Assembly (NCBI RefSeq): GCF_007489285.1
Contig: NZ_VLIY01000008.1
Span: 124,001 to 188,000, forward strand
Direction: 5' to 3'
Source of the DNA: Skermania sp. ID1734
GTDB lineage: Bacteria > Actinomycetota > Actinomycetes > Mycobacteriales > Mycobacteriaceae
DNA length: 64,000 nucleotides
Position 1 is the first letter of the stretch. Each line of letters starts with the position of its first letter. Below, piece by piece: positions 1-8,317 of the stretch. The position numbers and the translations under genes were made by a program. The notes beneath the pieces are model-generated. The model was not told the origin of the DNA, searched no databases, and was given only the letters and a program-made list of their open reading frames with translations.

Positions 1-440
1 GCGTGGCTCTCGTAGCGCGCCTCGGGACCCGGCGCGGGATCGGTGATTTCGTCGAGCAACGCGTCCGGATAGGGCTGCAGCCAGGTCAGCGCGTCGCGGC
101 TGGTGGGCTCGGGCGGATCGAACGGTGGGGTGGGCTCCGGCGGTCGACGGCGACCGGAGCGCAGCGCATTGAGGCACCGATTGGTGGCGATGCGGTACAG
201 CCACGACCGCAATGACGCCCGCTGCTCGTATCGTGGCAATCCCTGCCACGCGGCGAGCAGCGTCTCCTGTAGCAGGTCCTCTGCGTCGGTGAAGGAGCCG
301 AGCATCCGGTAACAGTGCACGTGCAACTCGCGCCGGTAACCGGCCGTCAACTCGGCGAAGGCCTGCTCGTCGCCGGAGCGAGCGCGGTCGAGCAAGTCGG
401 TCTGCACGGTATCGATGGTGCCACGGTGCGGGGTATCCAC
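1..440 (-). CDS. ECF sigma factor (SigG-like), 3' end outside window
   Basis: N-terminal part of an extracytoplasmic-function sigma factor, which would direct RNA polymerase core to a specific promoter set. Region 2 is clear: a DAEDLLQETLLAAW helix preceded by HCYRMLGSF and followed by SWLYRIATNRCLNALR. The proline-rich linker that follows (PPEPTPPFDPPEPT) leads towards sigma region 4, which lies beyond the window edge. The order resembles SigG-type ECF factors, which often end in a SnoaL-like domain; that part is not visible. The start is uncertain. GTG at 440 and GTG at 407 are both possible, and the frame stays open upstream through the 48-bp repeats to a stop near 795, so an N-terminal repeat extension cannot be excluded. 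No good ribosome binding site was found for any candidate. Confidence 0.85.
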   Translation of the reverse strand, partial: MDTPHRGTIDTVQTDLLDRARSGDEQAFAELTAGYRRELHVHCYRMLGSFTDAEDLLQETLLAAWQGLPRYEQRASLRSWLYRIATNRCLNALRSGRRRPPEPTPPFDPPEPTSRDALTWLQPYPDALLDEITDPAPGPEARYESH

Positions 441-672
441 ACCTGGCGCCGGGTGGTTCGGTGCCGAGGTATACACACTCGTATCCACACCTGGCGCCGG
501 GTGGTTCGGTGCCGAAGTGTACACACCCGTGTACACACCTGCGGTGGGGTAGTTCGGTGCCGAGGTATACACACCCGTGTACACACCTGCGGTGGGGCGG
601 TTCGGTGCCGAGGTATACACACCCGTGTACACACCTGCGGTGGGGTGGTTCGGTGCCGAGGTGTACACACTT
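433..672. repeat. five 48-bp tandem repeats upstream of the sigma gene
   Basis: Five head-to-tail copies of a 48-bp unit start at 433, 481, 529, 577 and 625, with a partial sixth copy from 673. Units 3-5 carry GTGTACAC (a perfect 8-bp palindrome), and GTATACAC or GTGTACAC recurs near the other end of each unit. Units 1-2 have GTATCCAC and a different middle. Because 48 is a multiple of three, all reading frames pass through. In the sigma factor frame the unit reads as a 16-residue peptide of the form GVYTSAPNHPTAGVYT. The array may be a regulatory site array, a coding extension, or both. Confidence 0.9.
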
Positions 673-815
673 TGTACACACCGTGTGCGGCCTCGGCCTC
701 GGCCTCGGGCCTCGCGCTCGAGTGACTTTCTTTTCGGCGCACCGTTCCGTTTGCGCTCCCGCCGGTGTCTTAACAAGTAGCAACCAACACCCCACTACCT
801 ACTCCGGAGGTCACC

Positions 816-1190
816 ATGAACACCACCACCAGCCCCGCGTTGCAGGTCGCGCTCGACTACTACCACGCGTGGACCGCCGGGGACCTCGACAAGGCGATGA
901 CCTACATTGCCGACGACATCGTTTGTGAGGCCCCCGCCGGACGGCTCGAGGGTGCCGCCGCGTTCCACGGCTTCATGGCGCCGTTCACCCAGATCCTGCG
1001 GCGCGCTGAACTCATCGCCGCGTACGGCGACGAGGACACAGCGCTGATCATGTACGACACCGAGACGGTTCCGGTCGCCAGCGCGCCGGCCGCGGAGTGC
1101 CTGACGGTCCGCGACGGAAAGATCACGCACGACCGGTTCATCTTCGATCGTGCGCCGTTCCAGGCGGCCAGGCAACAAGCCGCGAACTAG
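816..1190 (+). CDS. SnoaL-like / NTF2-fold protein
   Basis: A 124-residue protein with the SnoaL/NTF2-like pattern: an N-terminal helix (ALDYYHAWTAGDLDKAM) followed by a sheet-rich part with FHGFMAPFTQIL and a C-terminal strand set. The family forms small cone-shaped pockets used by isomerases, hydrolases or as plain binding domains, so the ligand cannot be named. The start is well supported by CCGGAGG about five bases upstream of ATG. It is divergent from the sigma factor gene; SnoaL domains are frequently linked to SigG/ECF41-type factors, so a functional link is possible. It overlaps the end of the convergent PH-like gene by four bases. Confidence 0.8.
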   Translation: MNTTTSPALQVALDYYHAWTAGDLDKAMTYIADDIVCEAPAGRLEGAAAFHGFMAPFTQILRRAELIAAYGDEDTALIMYDTETVPVASAPAAECLTVRDGKITHDRFIFDRAPFQAARQQAAN

Positions 1191-1534
1191 ATGATCGGCC
1201 CGCGGCCGCCCTCGGTGCTCGGAGTCAGCGTGGTGTGCGCCCGAATGGCCGCTTCGACGGCGTCGGCGTCGTCCGGAGTGAGCAACGGGCGCACCCACCG
1301 ACCGAGATCGAGAATCAGGCCAACCGATTTACGCGGTCTGCGTGGATCCAGATGCGCCCAGTACCGCGGATTGGACGTGCCCCAGATGCGTCCCTTACCG
1401 CGCGCGGCGCTCAGCTGGACACGGCGAACCGACTTGATATCGGCGTACGGAATGTGTTTGGTACCCCACGGGAAATAGTATCCGCGCACGCTTATTCCGT
1501 CGGCAGTGCACGCTATCCACTTGTCGTGGTACAT
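1187..1534 (-). CDS. PH-like domain protein of unknown function
   Basis: A 115-residue soluble protein. The opening (DKWIACTADGISVRGYYFPWGTK) and the following strand with IPYADIKSVRRVQL look like bacterial PH-like domains (bPH/YdjM type), which usually bind lipids or membranes. The middle segment, WGTSNPRYWAHLDPRRPRKS, is common in actinobacterial proteins of this kind. No catalytic residues are evident. It lies 8 bases downstream of the GH15 gene on the same strand and is probably the last gene of that transcription unit. It converges with the SnoaL-like gene with a four-base overlap. Confidence 0.6.
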   Translation of the reverse strand: MYHDKWIACTADGISVRGYYFPWGTKHIPYADIKSVRRVQLSAARGKGRIWGTSNPRYWAHLDPRRPRKSVGLILDLGRWVRPLLTPDDADAVEAAIRAHTTLTPSTEGGRGPII

Positions 1535-1542
1535 CTTTCATC

Positions 1543-3360
1543 CTAATCGCTGTGGAAGTTCTGGTCCTCGCTGGTTGCGGACGTCGTCGTCAGCGACCCG
1601 CCGAGCTGGCGGGCCGTGTTGACCAGTCCGACCATGCTGAACGCCTGGGGAGTATTGCCCAGGTGCACTTTGTTTTTCGTGTCGTACTCTTCGCTGAGCA
1701 TCCCCACGTCGTTGCGCAGACTGAGCAAACGCTCGAAGACTTCTTGTGACTCGTCGGTCCGGCCGATTCCGGCCAGTGCGTCCGCGAGCCAGAACGTACA
1801 GGCGAGGAACGCGCCCTCGGTGCCGGGCAGACCGTCGACACCGCCGTCCGCGTCGGGGCGGTAGCGCATGAGGAAACCGTCCTCGCAGAGATCCTTCTGC
1901 ACGGCGTCGACCGTTCCGATCACCCGCTTGTCCGACCATGGCAAGAAGCCGACGCGGGGGATCAACAGCAGCGCGGCGTCGAGGCCCTTGGAGCCGTAGA
2001 ACTGCGTGAAGGTGCCTCGCTCGGCGTCGAATCCGTTGGTGCAGACGTCCTCATGGATACGGTCGCGCAACTTCCGCCACCGATCGATCGGCCCGTCGAG
2101 GCCGTGTGATTCGACGGTGTGCACCGCGCGGTCCACGCCCGCCCACGCCATGACCTTCGAGTGCACGAAATGCCTGTTCTCGCCGCGGATTTCCCACAGA
2201 CTCGCATCCGGTTGATCCCAGTGGCCTTCGAGGAAGTCCAGCAACGCCCGCTGCACATCCCACGCATTGTGTTCGACCGGCAGGCCGGCGTTGCGTGCGA
2301 GGTGTAACCCGTCGAGCACCTCTCCGTACACGTCCAACTGGAACTGGCCGGCGGCCTCGTTGCCGATCCGCACCGGCGTGGAGCCGTGAAAGCCCGACAG
2401 CCAGTCAAGCTCCTGCTCCGGCAGTCGACGGGTTCCGTCGAGGCCGTACATGATTTGCAGCTTCGCCGGGTCGCCCGCGACCGCGCGCACCAGCCACTCT
2501 CGCCACGCTTGAGCCTCTTCGATGAATCCCGTGCCGAGCAGCGCCTGCAGCGTGAAGGTCGCGTCGCGCAGCCAGCAATAGCGGTAGTCCCAGTTGCGGA
2601 CGCCGCCAAGCTGTTCCGGCAGCGACGTGGTAGCGGCCGCGGTGATTCCGCCGGTCGGCTGGTAGGTCAGTGCCTTCAGGAAGATCAGCGCGCGGCGAAC
2701 CTCCTCGTTCCATTTACCGCGATACGTGCACTGATTGATCCATTCCCGCCAGAAGTCCGCTGTCTCGGTCACCGCTCGATCGGGATGAAGGTGCTTGGGC
2801 CGCTTGACATGTGAGGATGCATGGGTCAGCACGAACGGAACCTTCTGGCCCGCTTCGACTTCGAACTCGGCGAAGGTTTCCATGTGCTCGCCGTGTAACT
2901 CGACGGGCGTGGTGAGATATAAGGTGTCGGGCCCGGCGATGGCAACCACGCCACCGTTGTCGTGGCGCACCCACGGCACCACGTGGCCGTAGTCGAAGCG
3001 AATGCGCAACTGCATCTTCATCCGTACGCGCCCGGAGATGCCCTCGACGATCCGAACCACGTCGGCGGCTTCCCGCCGCGGCGGCATGCAGTCGATGACT
3101 CGCACCTGTCCGCCGTCGACGTCCCATTCGCTTTCCATGATGAGGGTGTCTTCCCGGTAGCGGCGCCGGGTCGAGTTTCCCGCGCCCACCGGCGCTATGC
3201 GCCAGTGGCCGGCCGACTCGTCGTCCAGTAGCGCCGCAAAGCAGGCCGGGGAATCGAAGCGGGGCAGGCACAGCCAGTCGATGCTGCCGTCACGCCCGAC
3301 CAGTGCCCCGGTATGCAGGTCACCGATCAGCGCGTAGTCCTCGATCTTGTCCGCCACCAT
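1543..3360 (-). CDS. glycoside hydrolase family 15 (trehalase/glucoamylase type)
   Basis: A 605-residue cytoplasmic GH15 enzyme that releases glucose from an alpha-glucoside; actinobacterial relatives include the trehalase Rv2402, so trehalose is the most likely substrate. An N-terminal beta-sandwich (IGDLHTGALVGRDGSIDWLCLPRFDSP, residues 12-38) precedes the (alpha/alpha)6 catalytic barrel with NWDYRYCWLRD at 256-266. The probable catalytic glutamates are E390 in LWEIRGEN and E515 in GTEGAF. There is no signal peptide. The length is normal for the family. It is transcribed with the glucose dehydrogenase 49 bases upstream, suggesting that glucose made here is oxidised by the neighbour. Assignment to trehalase rather than glucoamylase is an inference. 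Confidence 0.9.
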   Translation of the reverse strand: MVADKIEDYALIGDLHTGALVGRDGSIDWLCLPRFDSPACFAALLDDESAGHWRIAPVGAGNSTRRRYREDTLIMESEWDVDGGQVRVIDCMPPRREAADVVRIVEGISGRVRMKMQLRIRFDYGHVVPWVRHDNGGVVAIAGPDTLYLTTPVELHGEHMETFAEFEVEAGQKVPFVLTHASSHVKRPKHLHPDRAVTETADFWREWINQCTYRGKWNEEVRRALIFLKALTYQPTGGITAAATTSLPEQLGGVRNWDYRYCWLRDATFTLQALLGTGFIEEAQAWREWLVRAVAGDPAKLQIMYGLDGTRRLPEQELDWLSGFHGSTPVRIGNEAAGQFQLDVYGEVLDGLHLARNAGLPVEHNAWDVQRALLDFLEGHWDQPDASLWEIRGENRHFVHSKVMAWAGVDRAVHTVESHGLDGPIDRWRKLRDRIHEDVCTNGFDAERGTFTQFYGSKGLDAALLLIPRVGFLPWSDKRVIGTVDAVQKDLCEDGFLMRYRPDADGGVDGLPGTEGAFLACTFWLADALAGIGRTDESQEVFERLLSLRNDVGMLSEEYDTKNKVHLGNTPQAFSMVGLVNTARQLGGSLTTTSATSEDQNFHSD

Positions 3361-3409
3361 GTCAAACCCCTCGCTCGACGACCGCAGGTTGGATTCCGCT
3401 CAGGTTGGA

Positions 3410-4465
3410 TTAAGCGCGGTCGAGCGTAATTATCACCTTGACGTCGTCGGGTGCGGATTGGAACGCGTCGGCCGCGTGTTCGATCGGGACTCGACGGGTG
3501 ATGAGCGAGTTCAACCAGTCGGCGTCTGCCGCGGCGAGCGACTTTGCGCCGTCGCGGTAGTGCTGCAGGTTCGCGTTGACGGATCCGATAATGGCGTCGT
3601 TTTCCAGCACGATGTCGCGATTGATCGAGCCTGCGTCAATAGACAGCGTGCGCCCGGTCGGGGACACGCCGGTGAGGCAGGTGATGGCATAGGAACCGGT
3701 GTTTTCCAGCACTCCGAACACCACTGGGCCGGCACCGGTCGCTTCGATCACGATGTTCGGTTGCAGCTTGCCCACGACCGTCGAAACGTCGTCGTGGTGG
3801 TAGGTGGCACCGAGGTCCGAGACCAAATCCGGCTTGGGTCCGTCGGTTACCCGATCGAGCACATGGACGTCGAGTCCCTGCTGCACGCCCAGCAGGGCGG
3901 CAAGCAGTCCGATCGGTCCCGCCCCGGTCACCAGCACCGACCGCGGTTCGAACCATGCCCGTTCACCGACTTTTCGCACCTGCTCCCAGGCCTTGGTCAC
4001 GACGGTAGTCGGCTCGAGCAGCACACCGACCTCGGCCAGGCTCGGGTCGAGCCGCACAGCGTAATCGGTTTCCACGCACCACAGTTGGCTGCCGTATCCG
4101 TTCAGTTCCTTGATGCCGCGTTCGCGATAACGCCCGTTGCGGCACATATCGAACTGACCGTGCGCGCACGCCCCACACGGCACCGGATCGGGCCGGCGCA
4201 CAACGCCCACCACCAGATCGCCGGCCTTGAACTGGCTGCCGGACGGCGCCGACCGGACTCGTCCCAGCGACTCGTGCCCGATGACAAGTCGTTCCGAACC
4301 CGGTGGAGCCCAGCCGTATTCGCCGCGAACGATCTCCTTGTCGGTGCCGCACACGCCCATGGCAATGCCCTCTACGAGGAGCTCGTTGGCCTTGGGCTGC
4401 GGTTCGGGGAGGTCGGAAACTTCAAGGCTGCCAGTCTGGTTCGGGATGACGGTCAGCGCTCGCAC
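3410..4465 (-). CDS. zinc-dependent glucose 1-dehydrogenase
   Basis: A 351-residue medium-chain dehydrogenase of the glucose dehydrogenase group, oxidising beta-D-glucose to gluconolactone with NAD(P). The catalytic zinc site shows C39 in GVCGTDKEI and H64-E65 in VIGHESLG. The structural zinc loop has C97, C100 and C108 but one ligand of the usual four is not obvious. The Rossmann motif is VTGAGPIGLLAALLG. CGTDKEI followed by EYG is typical of the glucose dehydrogenases rather than alcohol dehydrogenases. It sits directly upstream of the GH15 hydrolase on the same strand, which supports glucose as substrate. Confidence is high for the family and moderate for the substrate. Confidence 0.85.
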   Translation of the reverse strand: MRALTVIPNQTGSLEVSDLPEPQPKANELLVEGIAMGVCGTDKEIVRGEYGWAPPGSERLVIGHESLGRVRSAPSGSQFKAGDLVVGVVRRPDPVPCGACAHGQFDMCRNGRYRERGIKELNGYGSQLWCVETDYAVRLDPSLAEVGVLLEPTTVVTKAWEQVRKVGERAWFEPRSVLVTGAGPIGLLAALLGVQQGLDVHVLDRVTDGPKPDLVSDLGATYHHDDVSTVVGKLQPNIVIEATGAGPVVFGVLENTGSYAITCLTGVSPTGRTLSIDAGSINRDIVLENDAIIGSVNANLQHYRDGAKSLAAADADWLNSLITRRVPIEHAADAFQSAPDDVKVIITLDRA

Positions 4466-4495
4466 GCCTACCTCCGTATCGTTGGGCGCGGTGGG

Positions 4496-5038
4496 TTACC
4501 GCGACTGTTGTTGGCAAGAGTCCAGTGGCGCCCTTACGGTTGCCTTACCGGCATGTTCGAACGTGAACGTCACGGGCATCGGAAGCCCGGGCCGCACGGT
4601 GTCTGCGAGGTGCTCGATCGTGACGGAGAAGGGATCATCCGGTGCAGGCGAATCGGCAGGTTGCTCAATCGGTTGCCCGGCGGCAACAGCCGTCCCTGGT
4701 TCGATCACCAACGTCTGCGGCGATGCATCGATTCGAACCGAACTGCCGGCGGCGGTCGAGATAGCGACGAGCCGGTCGTTTTCGGTCTTGCTCTCATTCA
4801 CCGCGGTGAAGCGCAGATGAGCTGGACCATCACGCTGGATGGTGCAGTCTTCTGCGGTCGCCGGGACGACGAGAACGTTGCGCAACTCGATGGTGCCGAC
4901 TGTCGCCCCCGCACCGGTGACGATGGAGTCCTGGCCGGAGGGGTGAGTGTCGGGCCCGGTGGAGCAACCCGCGGTGACCGCCAATGCACCGACACAAACC
5001 ACGGTACCCGTCGGGAGAATGGTTGATAGCGCTCTCAC
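4496..5038 (-). CDS. putative secreted lipoprotein
   Basis: About 180 residues, beginning with a type II signal peptide: a short basic start, a hydrophobic stretch and the lipobox LAVTAGC, so it is expected to be lipid-anchored outside the membrane. The mature part is sheet-like and rich in Thr, Pro and Asp, with no recognisable enzyme motif, and ends in cysteine-containing DSCQQQSR. A GTG at 5059 would add seven residues; the GTG at 5038 gives a conventional signal peptide and was preferred. There is no good ribosome binding site for either. It is on the same strand as, and 30 bases upstream of, the glucose dehydrogenase. Function unknown. Confidence 0.6.
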   Translation of the reverse strand: MRALSTILPTGTVVCVGALAVTAGCSTGPDTHPSGQDSIVTGAGATVGTIELRNVLVVPATAEDCTIQRDGPAHLRFTAVNESKTENDRLVAISTAAGSSVRIDASPQTLVIEPGTAVAAGQPIEQPADSPAPDDPFSVTIEHLADTVRPGLPMPVTFTFEHAGKATVRAPLDSCQQQSR

Positions 5039-5083
5039 GCCGGCCGTATACCCCTGCACTTAGCCAAACGAAACAGTGGAGGC

Positions 5084-5584
5084 TCAGGACAGCACTGCGT
5101 CCACTGCCTTCTTCAGCGCCGACGGCTGCACTGGTGAGGTCGGAGCCTTCTTGCGCAGTTCGAGCAATTCCGCGCCGATCTCCTGAAGTTGCTTGCGGCC
5201 GAGTCGTTCCCGGACCTTCGGGAACCACTCGTCCTCTTCCTCCTCGATATGGTGGGTCACGTTTTCGATCAGCACCGTGGTCTTGGCGTCGAAGCGTTCA
5301 TCACCGGCGTTCATCGTCGCTAACTCCATGACGAGCAGGTCGGCGACGTGGTGCTCCTCGAGCGACTCCAGGATGTCGTCGGTGATCTCCGGGACCAGCT
5401 CGCGCACCCGCGGGTACATGCACTCGTTTTCCAGATAGGTGTGGACGGTCAACGCCTTGATGATCTGATCTACCAGACGCTGCTTTTCTTTCTTCGCGTC
5501 CGGGCCTGCCTTGCCGAACTCCCGGAAGAGTCGGCGAATTTCCTTGTGGTCGTCTTTCAGCAGGACAATCGCGTCCGTCGACAT
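5084..5584 (-). CDS. hemerythrin HHE domain protein
   Basis: A 166-residue protein whose first 130 residues form a hemerythrin-like four-helix bundle. Candidate iron ligands are H13 (KDDHKEI), H48 and E52 (TVHTYLENE), the EEHH pair near residue 78, and THHIEEEED. Actinobacterial members of this type respond to or protect against reactive oxygen, nitrogen species or other stress; the ligand here is not known. The C-terminal tail is Lys/Pro-rich and probably flexible. The start has GGAGAGG seven bases upstream. It is the third gene of a run that begins with the carboxylate-amine ligase at 7165. Confidence 0.88.
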   Translation of the reverse strand: MSTDAIVLLKDDHKEIRRLFREFGKAGPDAKKEKQRLVDQIIKALTVHTYLENECMYPRVRELVPEITDDILESLEEHHVADLLVMELATMNAGDERFDAKTTVLIENVTHHIEEEEDEWFPKVRERLGRKQLQEIGAELLELRKKAPTSPVQPSALKKAVDAVLS

Positions 5585-5597
5585 GCACCTCTCCTTG

Positions 5598-5960
5598 CTA
5601 GTGACCCTCTGGGTCAGCCAACCGCTTACCCTCCATGTGCTTTACCCGTCGGCGTTCGAGGACAATCCACGTGAAGCCAACGATGAAGCAGACGGCGCAG
5701 ATGGGGCCGGCGATCATGGCCCATCCGGTGAACCCGTACCCGAGGACCGTAAGGGTGACGGCCAGCAACACAAACGCGATCAGCAGCAGCAGGTAGGCCG
5801 GAATGTTTCGGGAATCGGCGATACCTTCGCCCGCATGGGTGCGAAACGTTCGGGAGTGGTCCGGGGTCTGCGTGCGGTCGCTCGGCGCACTGTCGCGGAC
5901 GCGCTGGGTGGCGCGTGACTTGCGCGGAGTTTTGTTGGGGATGTCGTGCGGAGTAGACAC
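5598..5960 (-). CDS. small two-TM membrane protein
   Basis: A 120-residue protein with a polar, basic N-terminal half (about 55 residues rich in Arg, Thr, Ser) followed by two hydrophobic segments, AYLLLLIAFVLLAVTLTVLGYG and MIAGPICAVCFIVGFTW, and a short basic tail. It probably sits in the inner membrane with both ends in the cytoplasm. The GTG at 5960 was chosen because GAGG lies about eight bases upstream; a longer form from 6035 has no such support. It is 13 bases upstream of the hemerythrin gene and in the same direction. A possible stress-type promoter is at 5999-6023. No family was recognised. Confidence 0.65.
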   Translation of the reverse strand: MSTPHDIPNKTPRKSRATQRVRDSAPSDRTQTPDHSRTFRTHAGEGIADSRNIPAYLLLLIAFVLLAVTLTVLGYGFTGWAMIAGPICAVCFIVGFTWIVLERRRVKHMEGKRLADPEGH

Positions 5961-5998
5961 TGTTACCTCGCTTCCTCTGACAGCTCCATCGCCTCCGG

Positions 5999-6023
5999 GT
6001 ACCCAGTTGTCGAGCGGATGAAC
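5999..6023 (-). promoter_or_regulatory. weak SigF/SigB-like promoter
   Basis: Reading the minus strand, GTTC (6023-6020), a 15-base spacer and GGGTAC (6004-5999). This is one mismatch from GTTT-N15-GGGTAN. It lies 38 bases upstream of the GTG at 5960. Confidence 0.4.
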
Positions 6024-6034
6024 ACCGCAGTGCA

Positions 6035-7165
6035 CTACGGCTGCACGGTTGCGCGGGCTGCTTCAGCGATGACCTCGCGGGCATCGCGATTGCGGCGGAA
6101 CACCGCGAGTTGGCGTGCGGCACCGTTGCCCTGGGCGCAGACGTCATCGAGTAACGCTCGCGCGCGATCCCAGTCCTTGGCCGCCTCCAACGCCGGCCGG
6201 ACATAGGTGATCAGCCGGTCCAGGTGCGCTCGCCCGGACACTATTTCGTGGCTGAGCACGTCGAGAAATTCACCGCCCAGGCCGTCGCGCGCGGCCTTCC
6301 AATACGCCGCCCGCAGCTCCTCCGGATCCACCCGGGGTGCCCGGTGACCCGCACGGTCTTCTTCGACCGACATCATCACGATCGCCCGCACCAGCACCGC
6401 GAGCAGGACGGATTCCGTTGCAGTAGCCGGGATGTCGCTGACCCTTACTTCCACGGTGGGGAACTTCTTCGAGGGCCGAACGTCCCAATAGACCATTCCT
6501 TCGTCGAGGATCGCACCGGCGGCCAGCAGCAACTCGACGGCCTTGTCGTAGGCAGCGACGTCCTCCAGATACGGTGGCGGCCCGGCGCTCGGCCAGCGCC
6601 GCCACAGCACCGATCGCCAGCTCAGGTAACCGGTTTCAGCCCGTCGGTAGATCGGTGAGTTCGCGGTGAGCGCCAGCAGCAGCGGCAGCCACGGCCGCAT
6701 CCAGTTGCACGCCTGCACCGCCACATCCTGATCGGGAACGGACACGTGCACGTGCGCGCCACAGATGCCCTGCTCGTGCGCGATCATGCCGAATTTTTCA
6801 CCGATCATCCGGTAGCGCGCAGTGTCGGTGATCGGGAACCCGTTAGGGGTTGCCGGTGGAACTCCCACTGCCAGTAGTAAAGCCGAGTGTTCGGCGGCGC
6901 ATTCGTTGACAGTCCGGCGTAGCCGGCGCAGTTCGTCGAGCAGTTGTGTCGCGGTATCAACCGGCGCGGTCGCGGTTTCGACCTGGCAGCTTGTCAATTC
7001 GAGCTGAAGATCGATCTGACGTTTGGATGCGGCGTCGGCCACTGCGGCGTTGATGGGCACCGGCGCGCCGGTTTCCTTGTCGACAAGCAAGAATTCCTCT
7101 TCCATGCCGATTGTCGGGACCGTGCCATACGCCGGCGCAGCCGTCGCCAACACCGAAGACACCAT
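6035..7165 (-). CDS. carboxylate-amine ligase, YbdK/EgtA-type (copy 1)
   Basis: A 376-residue member of the glutamate-cysteine ligase family 2 (YbdK), an ATP-dependent ligase joining a carboxylate to an amine, often with gamma-glutamyl-cysteine-forming activity. Visible hallmarks are GMEEEFLLVD near residue 20, QLELTSCQVETATAP, the conserved CGAHVHVSVPD metal-site segment, LTANSPIYRRAETGYLSWR, and the FPTVEVRVSDIP strand. Length is typical. The ATG at 7165 is exactly nine bases from a SigF-like -10, so the message may be leaderless. A paralogue is at 17274. Whether it makes gamma-glutamylcysteine (as in ergothioneine synthesis) cannot be decided; no other egt genes are nearby. Confidence 0.85.
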   Translation of the reverse strand: MVSSVLATAAPAYGTVPTIGMEEEFLLVDKETGAPVPINAAVADAASKRQIDLQLELTSCQVETATAPVDTATQLLDELRRLRRTVNECAAEHSALLLAVGVPPATPNGFPITDTARYRMIGEKFGMIAHEQGICGAHVHVSVPDQDVAVQACNWMRPWLPLLLALTANSPIYRRAETGYLSWRSVLWRRWPSAGPPPYLEDVAAYDKAVELLLAAGAILDEGMVYWDVRPSKKFPTVEVRVSDIPATATESVLLAVLVRAIVMMSVEEDRAGHRAPRVDPEELRAAYWKAARDGLGGEFLDVLSHEIVSGRAHLDRLITYVRPALEAAKDWDRARALLDDVCAQGNGAARQLAVFRRNRDAREVIAEAARATVQP

Positions 7166-7174
7166 CGACGCGAA

Positions 7175-7200
7175 ATACCCGCCACCGCCGCACCGAAAAC
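7175..7200 (-). promoter_or_regulatory. SigF/SigB-like promoter for the ligase operon
   Basis: On the minus strand GTTT (7200-7197), 16-base spacer, GGGTAT (7180-7175), then nine bases to the ATG at 7165. The -35 is preceded by G, giving GGTTT, the form expected for actinobacterial SigF. The remaining intergenic sequence, 7201-7447, holds nothing else I can recognise. Confidence 0.7.
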
Positions 7201-7447
7201 CAGGCGTTTAGGACCACGATCGGCGGCAATAACCACCGCGTACGACGACCGCGTGATCGCAATGAGACCACGAAAGTTTTGCGATCGGCTCCGGAGGTAA
7301 CACCATGAGCAGACTGTCCCGGCGCCCGGGTTTCGGGATGGTTCAGAGCGTGTCGGTTGAGTCGCCAGCCGACGCGCTCGCTTTCTGTTCTGCCGTCACC
7401 TTCTGCGCTCATGATCACCGGTTCATTCGGAGTCCGGCGCCAACCCA

Positions 7448-8317
7448 ATGACGACGGCGAGCAGCGCAGCGGTGACCGCGGTGGTGGCGACCCGCAACCG
7501 CGCACCCGAACTGGCCGCTACCCTCGATCGGCTCCGTCGAGATGCGCCACAGGCGCCGATCATCGTCGTGGACAACGCTTCCGAGGACGACACAGCGGCT
7601 GTTGTGCGCGAGCGGATCAGCGCAACACCGGATATGGTGCGTCTGGTTCGGTTACCGCTCAACGCCGGCGCGGCGGCGCGAAACATCGGGGTCGCGCTCG
7701 CGAAAACGCCGTACGCGGCCTTCTGCGACGATGATTCCTGGTGGGCGGCCGACGCATTCGCACGCGCCGCAAAGATTTTCGACGACCATCCGCGGCTAGG
7801 TCTGCTCGCCGCCGAATTGGTGATGATGCCCGGCGGTACCGCCGACCCCATCAACGGCGCTCTTGCGCACAGCCCGCTCGAGCAGCGCAGCGACTGCCCG
7901 GGTCGCTCGGTGCTCGGTTTCATCGCATGCGCGGCGATCGTGCGACGGAACGCGTTCCTCGAGGTCGGCGGGTTTCATCCGATCCTGCATATCTACGGCG
8001 AGGAGTCGCTGCTCGCCTACGACCTGCAAGCCCGCAACTGGGACGCGTGTTTTGTCCCGGAAGTCGTTGCCTTCCATCACCCGTCGAAGCGACGCGACCC
8101 GAGCGCCGCACGGCGCCAGCGCGAACAACGCAACGCCGTGCTGGTCGCGCTCATCCGCCGACCCTGGCGCACGGCCCTAGGCATCGCCCGACAAGCGGGG
8201 TATTCGACTGTGCTGGAACTGGCTCGTGACGCGGACATCATCAGGCGCGAGCGGCACAGATTGCCGCGTGCCGTGGAACAACAAATCCGGCTGCTCGAGG
8301 ACGCTAGCGTTCGTTGA
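7448..8317 (+). CDS. glycosyltransferase family 2
   Basis: A 289-residue GT-A fold glycosyltransferase using a nucleotide sugar. The N-terminal half shows the GT2 pattern: VTAVVATRNRAPELAATLDRL, the IIVVDNASEDDT nucleotide-binding strand, LPLNAGAAARNIG, and the metal-binding FCDDDSWW (DXD-like). The C-terminal part contains GGFHPILHIYGEESLLAYDL, the usual acceptor-side segment with the catalytic-base region. No transmembrane segment is seen, so it is cytosolic or peripheral. It converges on the GT1 gene, with a 14-base overlap of the two 3' ends. The acceptor is unknown; with two further glycosyltransferases next door, a role in a surface or storage glycan is an inference. Confidence 0.88.
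   Translation: MTTASSAAVTAVVATRNRAPELAATLDRLRRDAPQAPIIVVDNASEDDTAAVVRERISATPDMVRLVRLPLNAGAAARNIGVALAKTPYAAFCDDDSWWAADAFARAAKIFDDHPRLGLLAAELVMMPGGTADPINGALAHSPLEQRSDCPGRSVLGFIACAAIVRRNAFLEVGGFHPILHIYGEESLLAYDLQARNWDACFVPEVVAFHHPSKRRDPSAARRQREQRNAVLVALIRRPWRTALGIARQAGYSTVLELARDADIIRRERHRLPRAVEQQIRLLEDASVR

Noticed and set aside
433-672. CRISPR array
   Set aside because: The units are directly adjacent with no unique spacers and no cas genes nearby.
3347-5026. 559-codon open frame on the plus strand
   Set aside because: It runs antisense through the glucose dehydrogenase and lipoprotein genes, has His/Arg/Gly-rich shadow composition and no recognisable domain.
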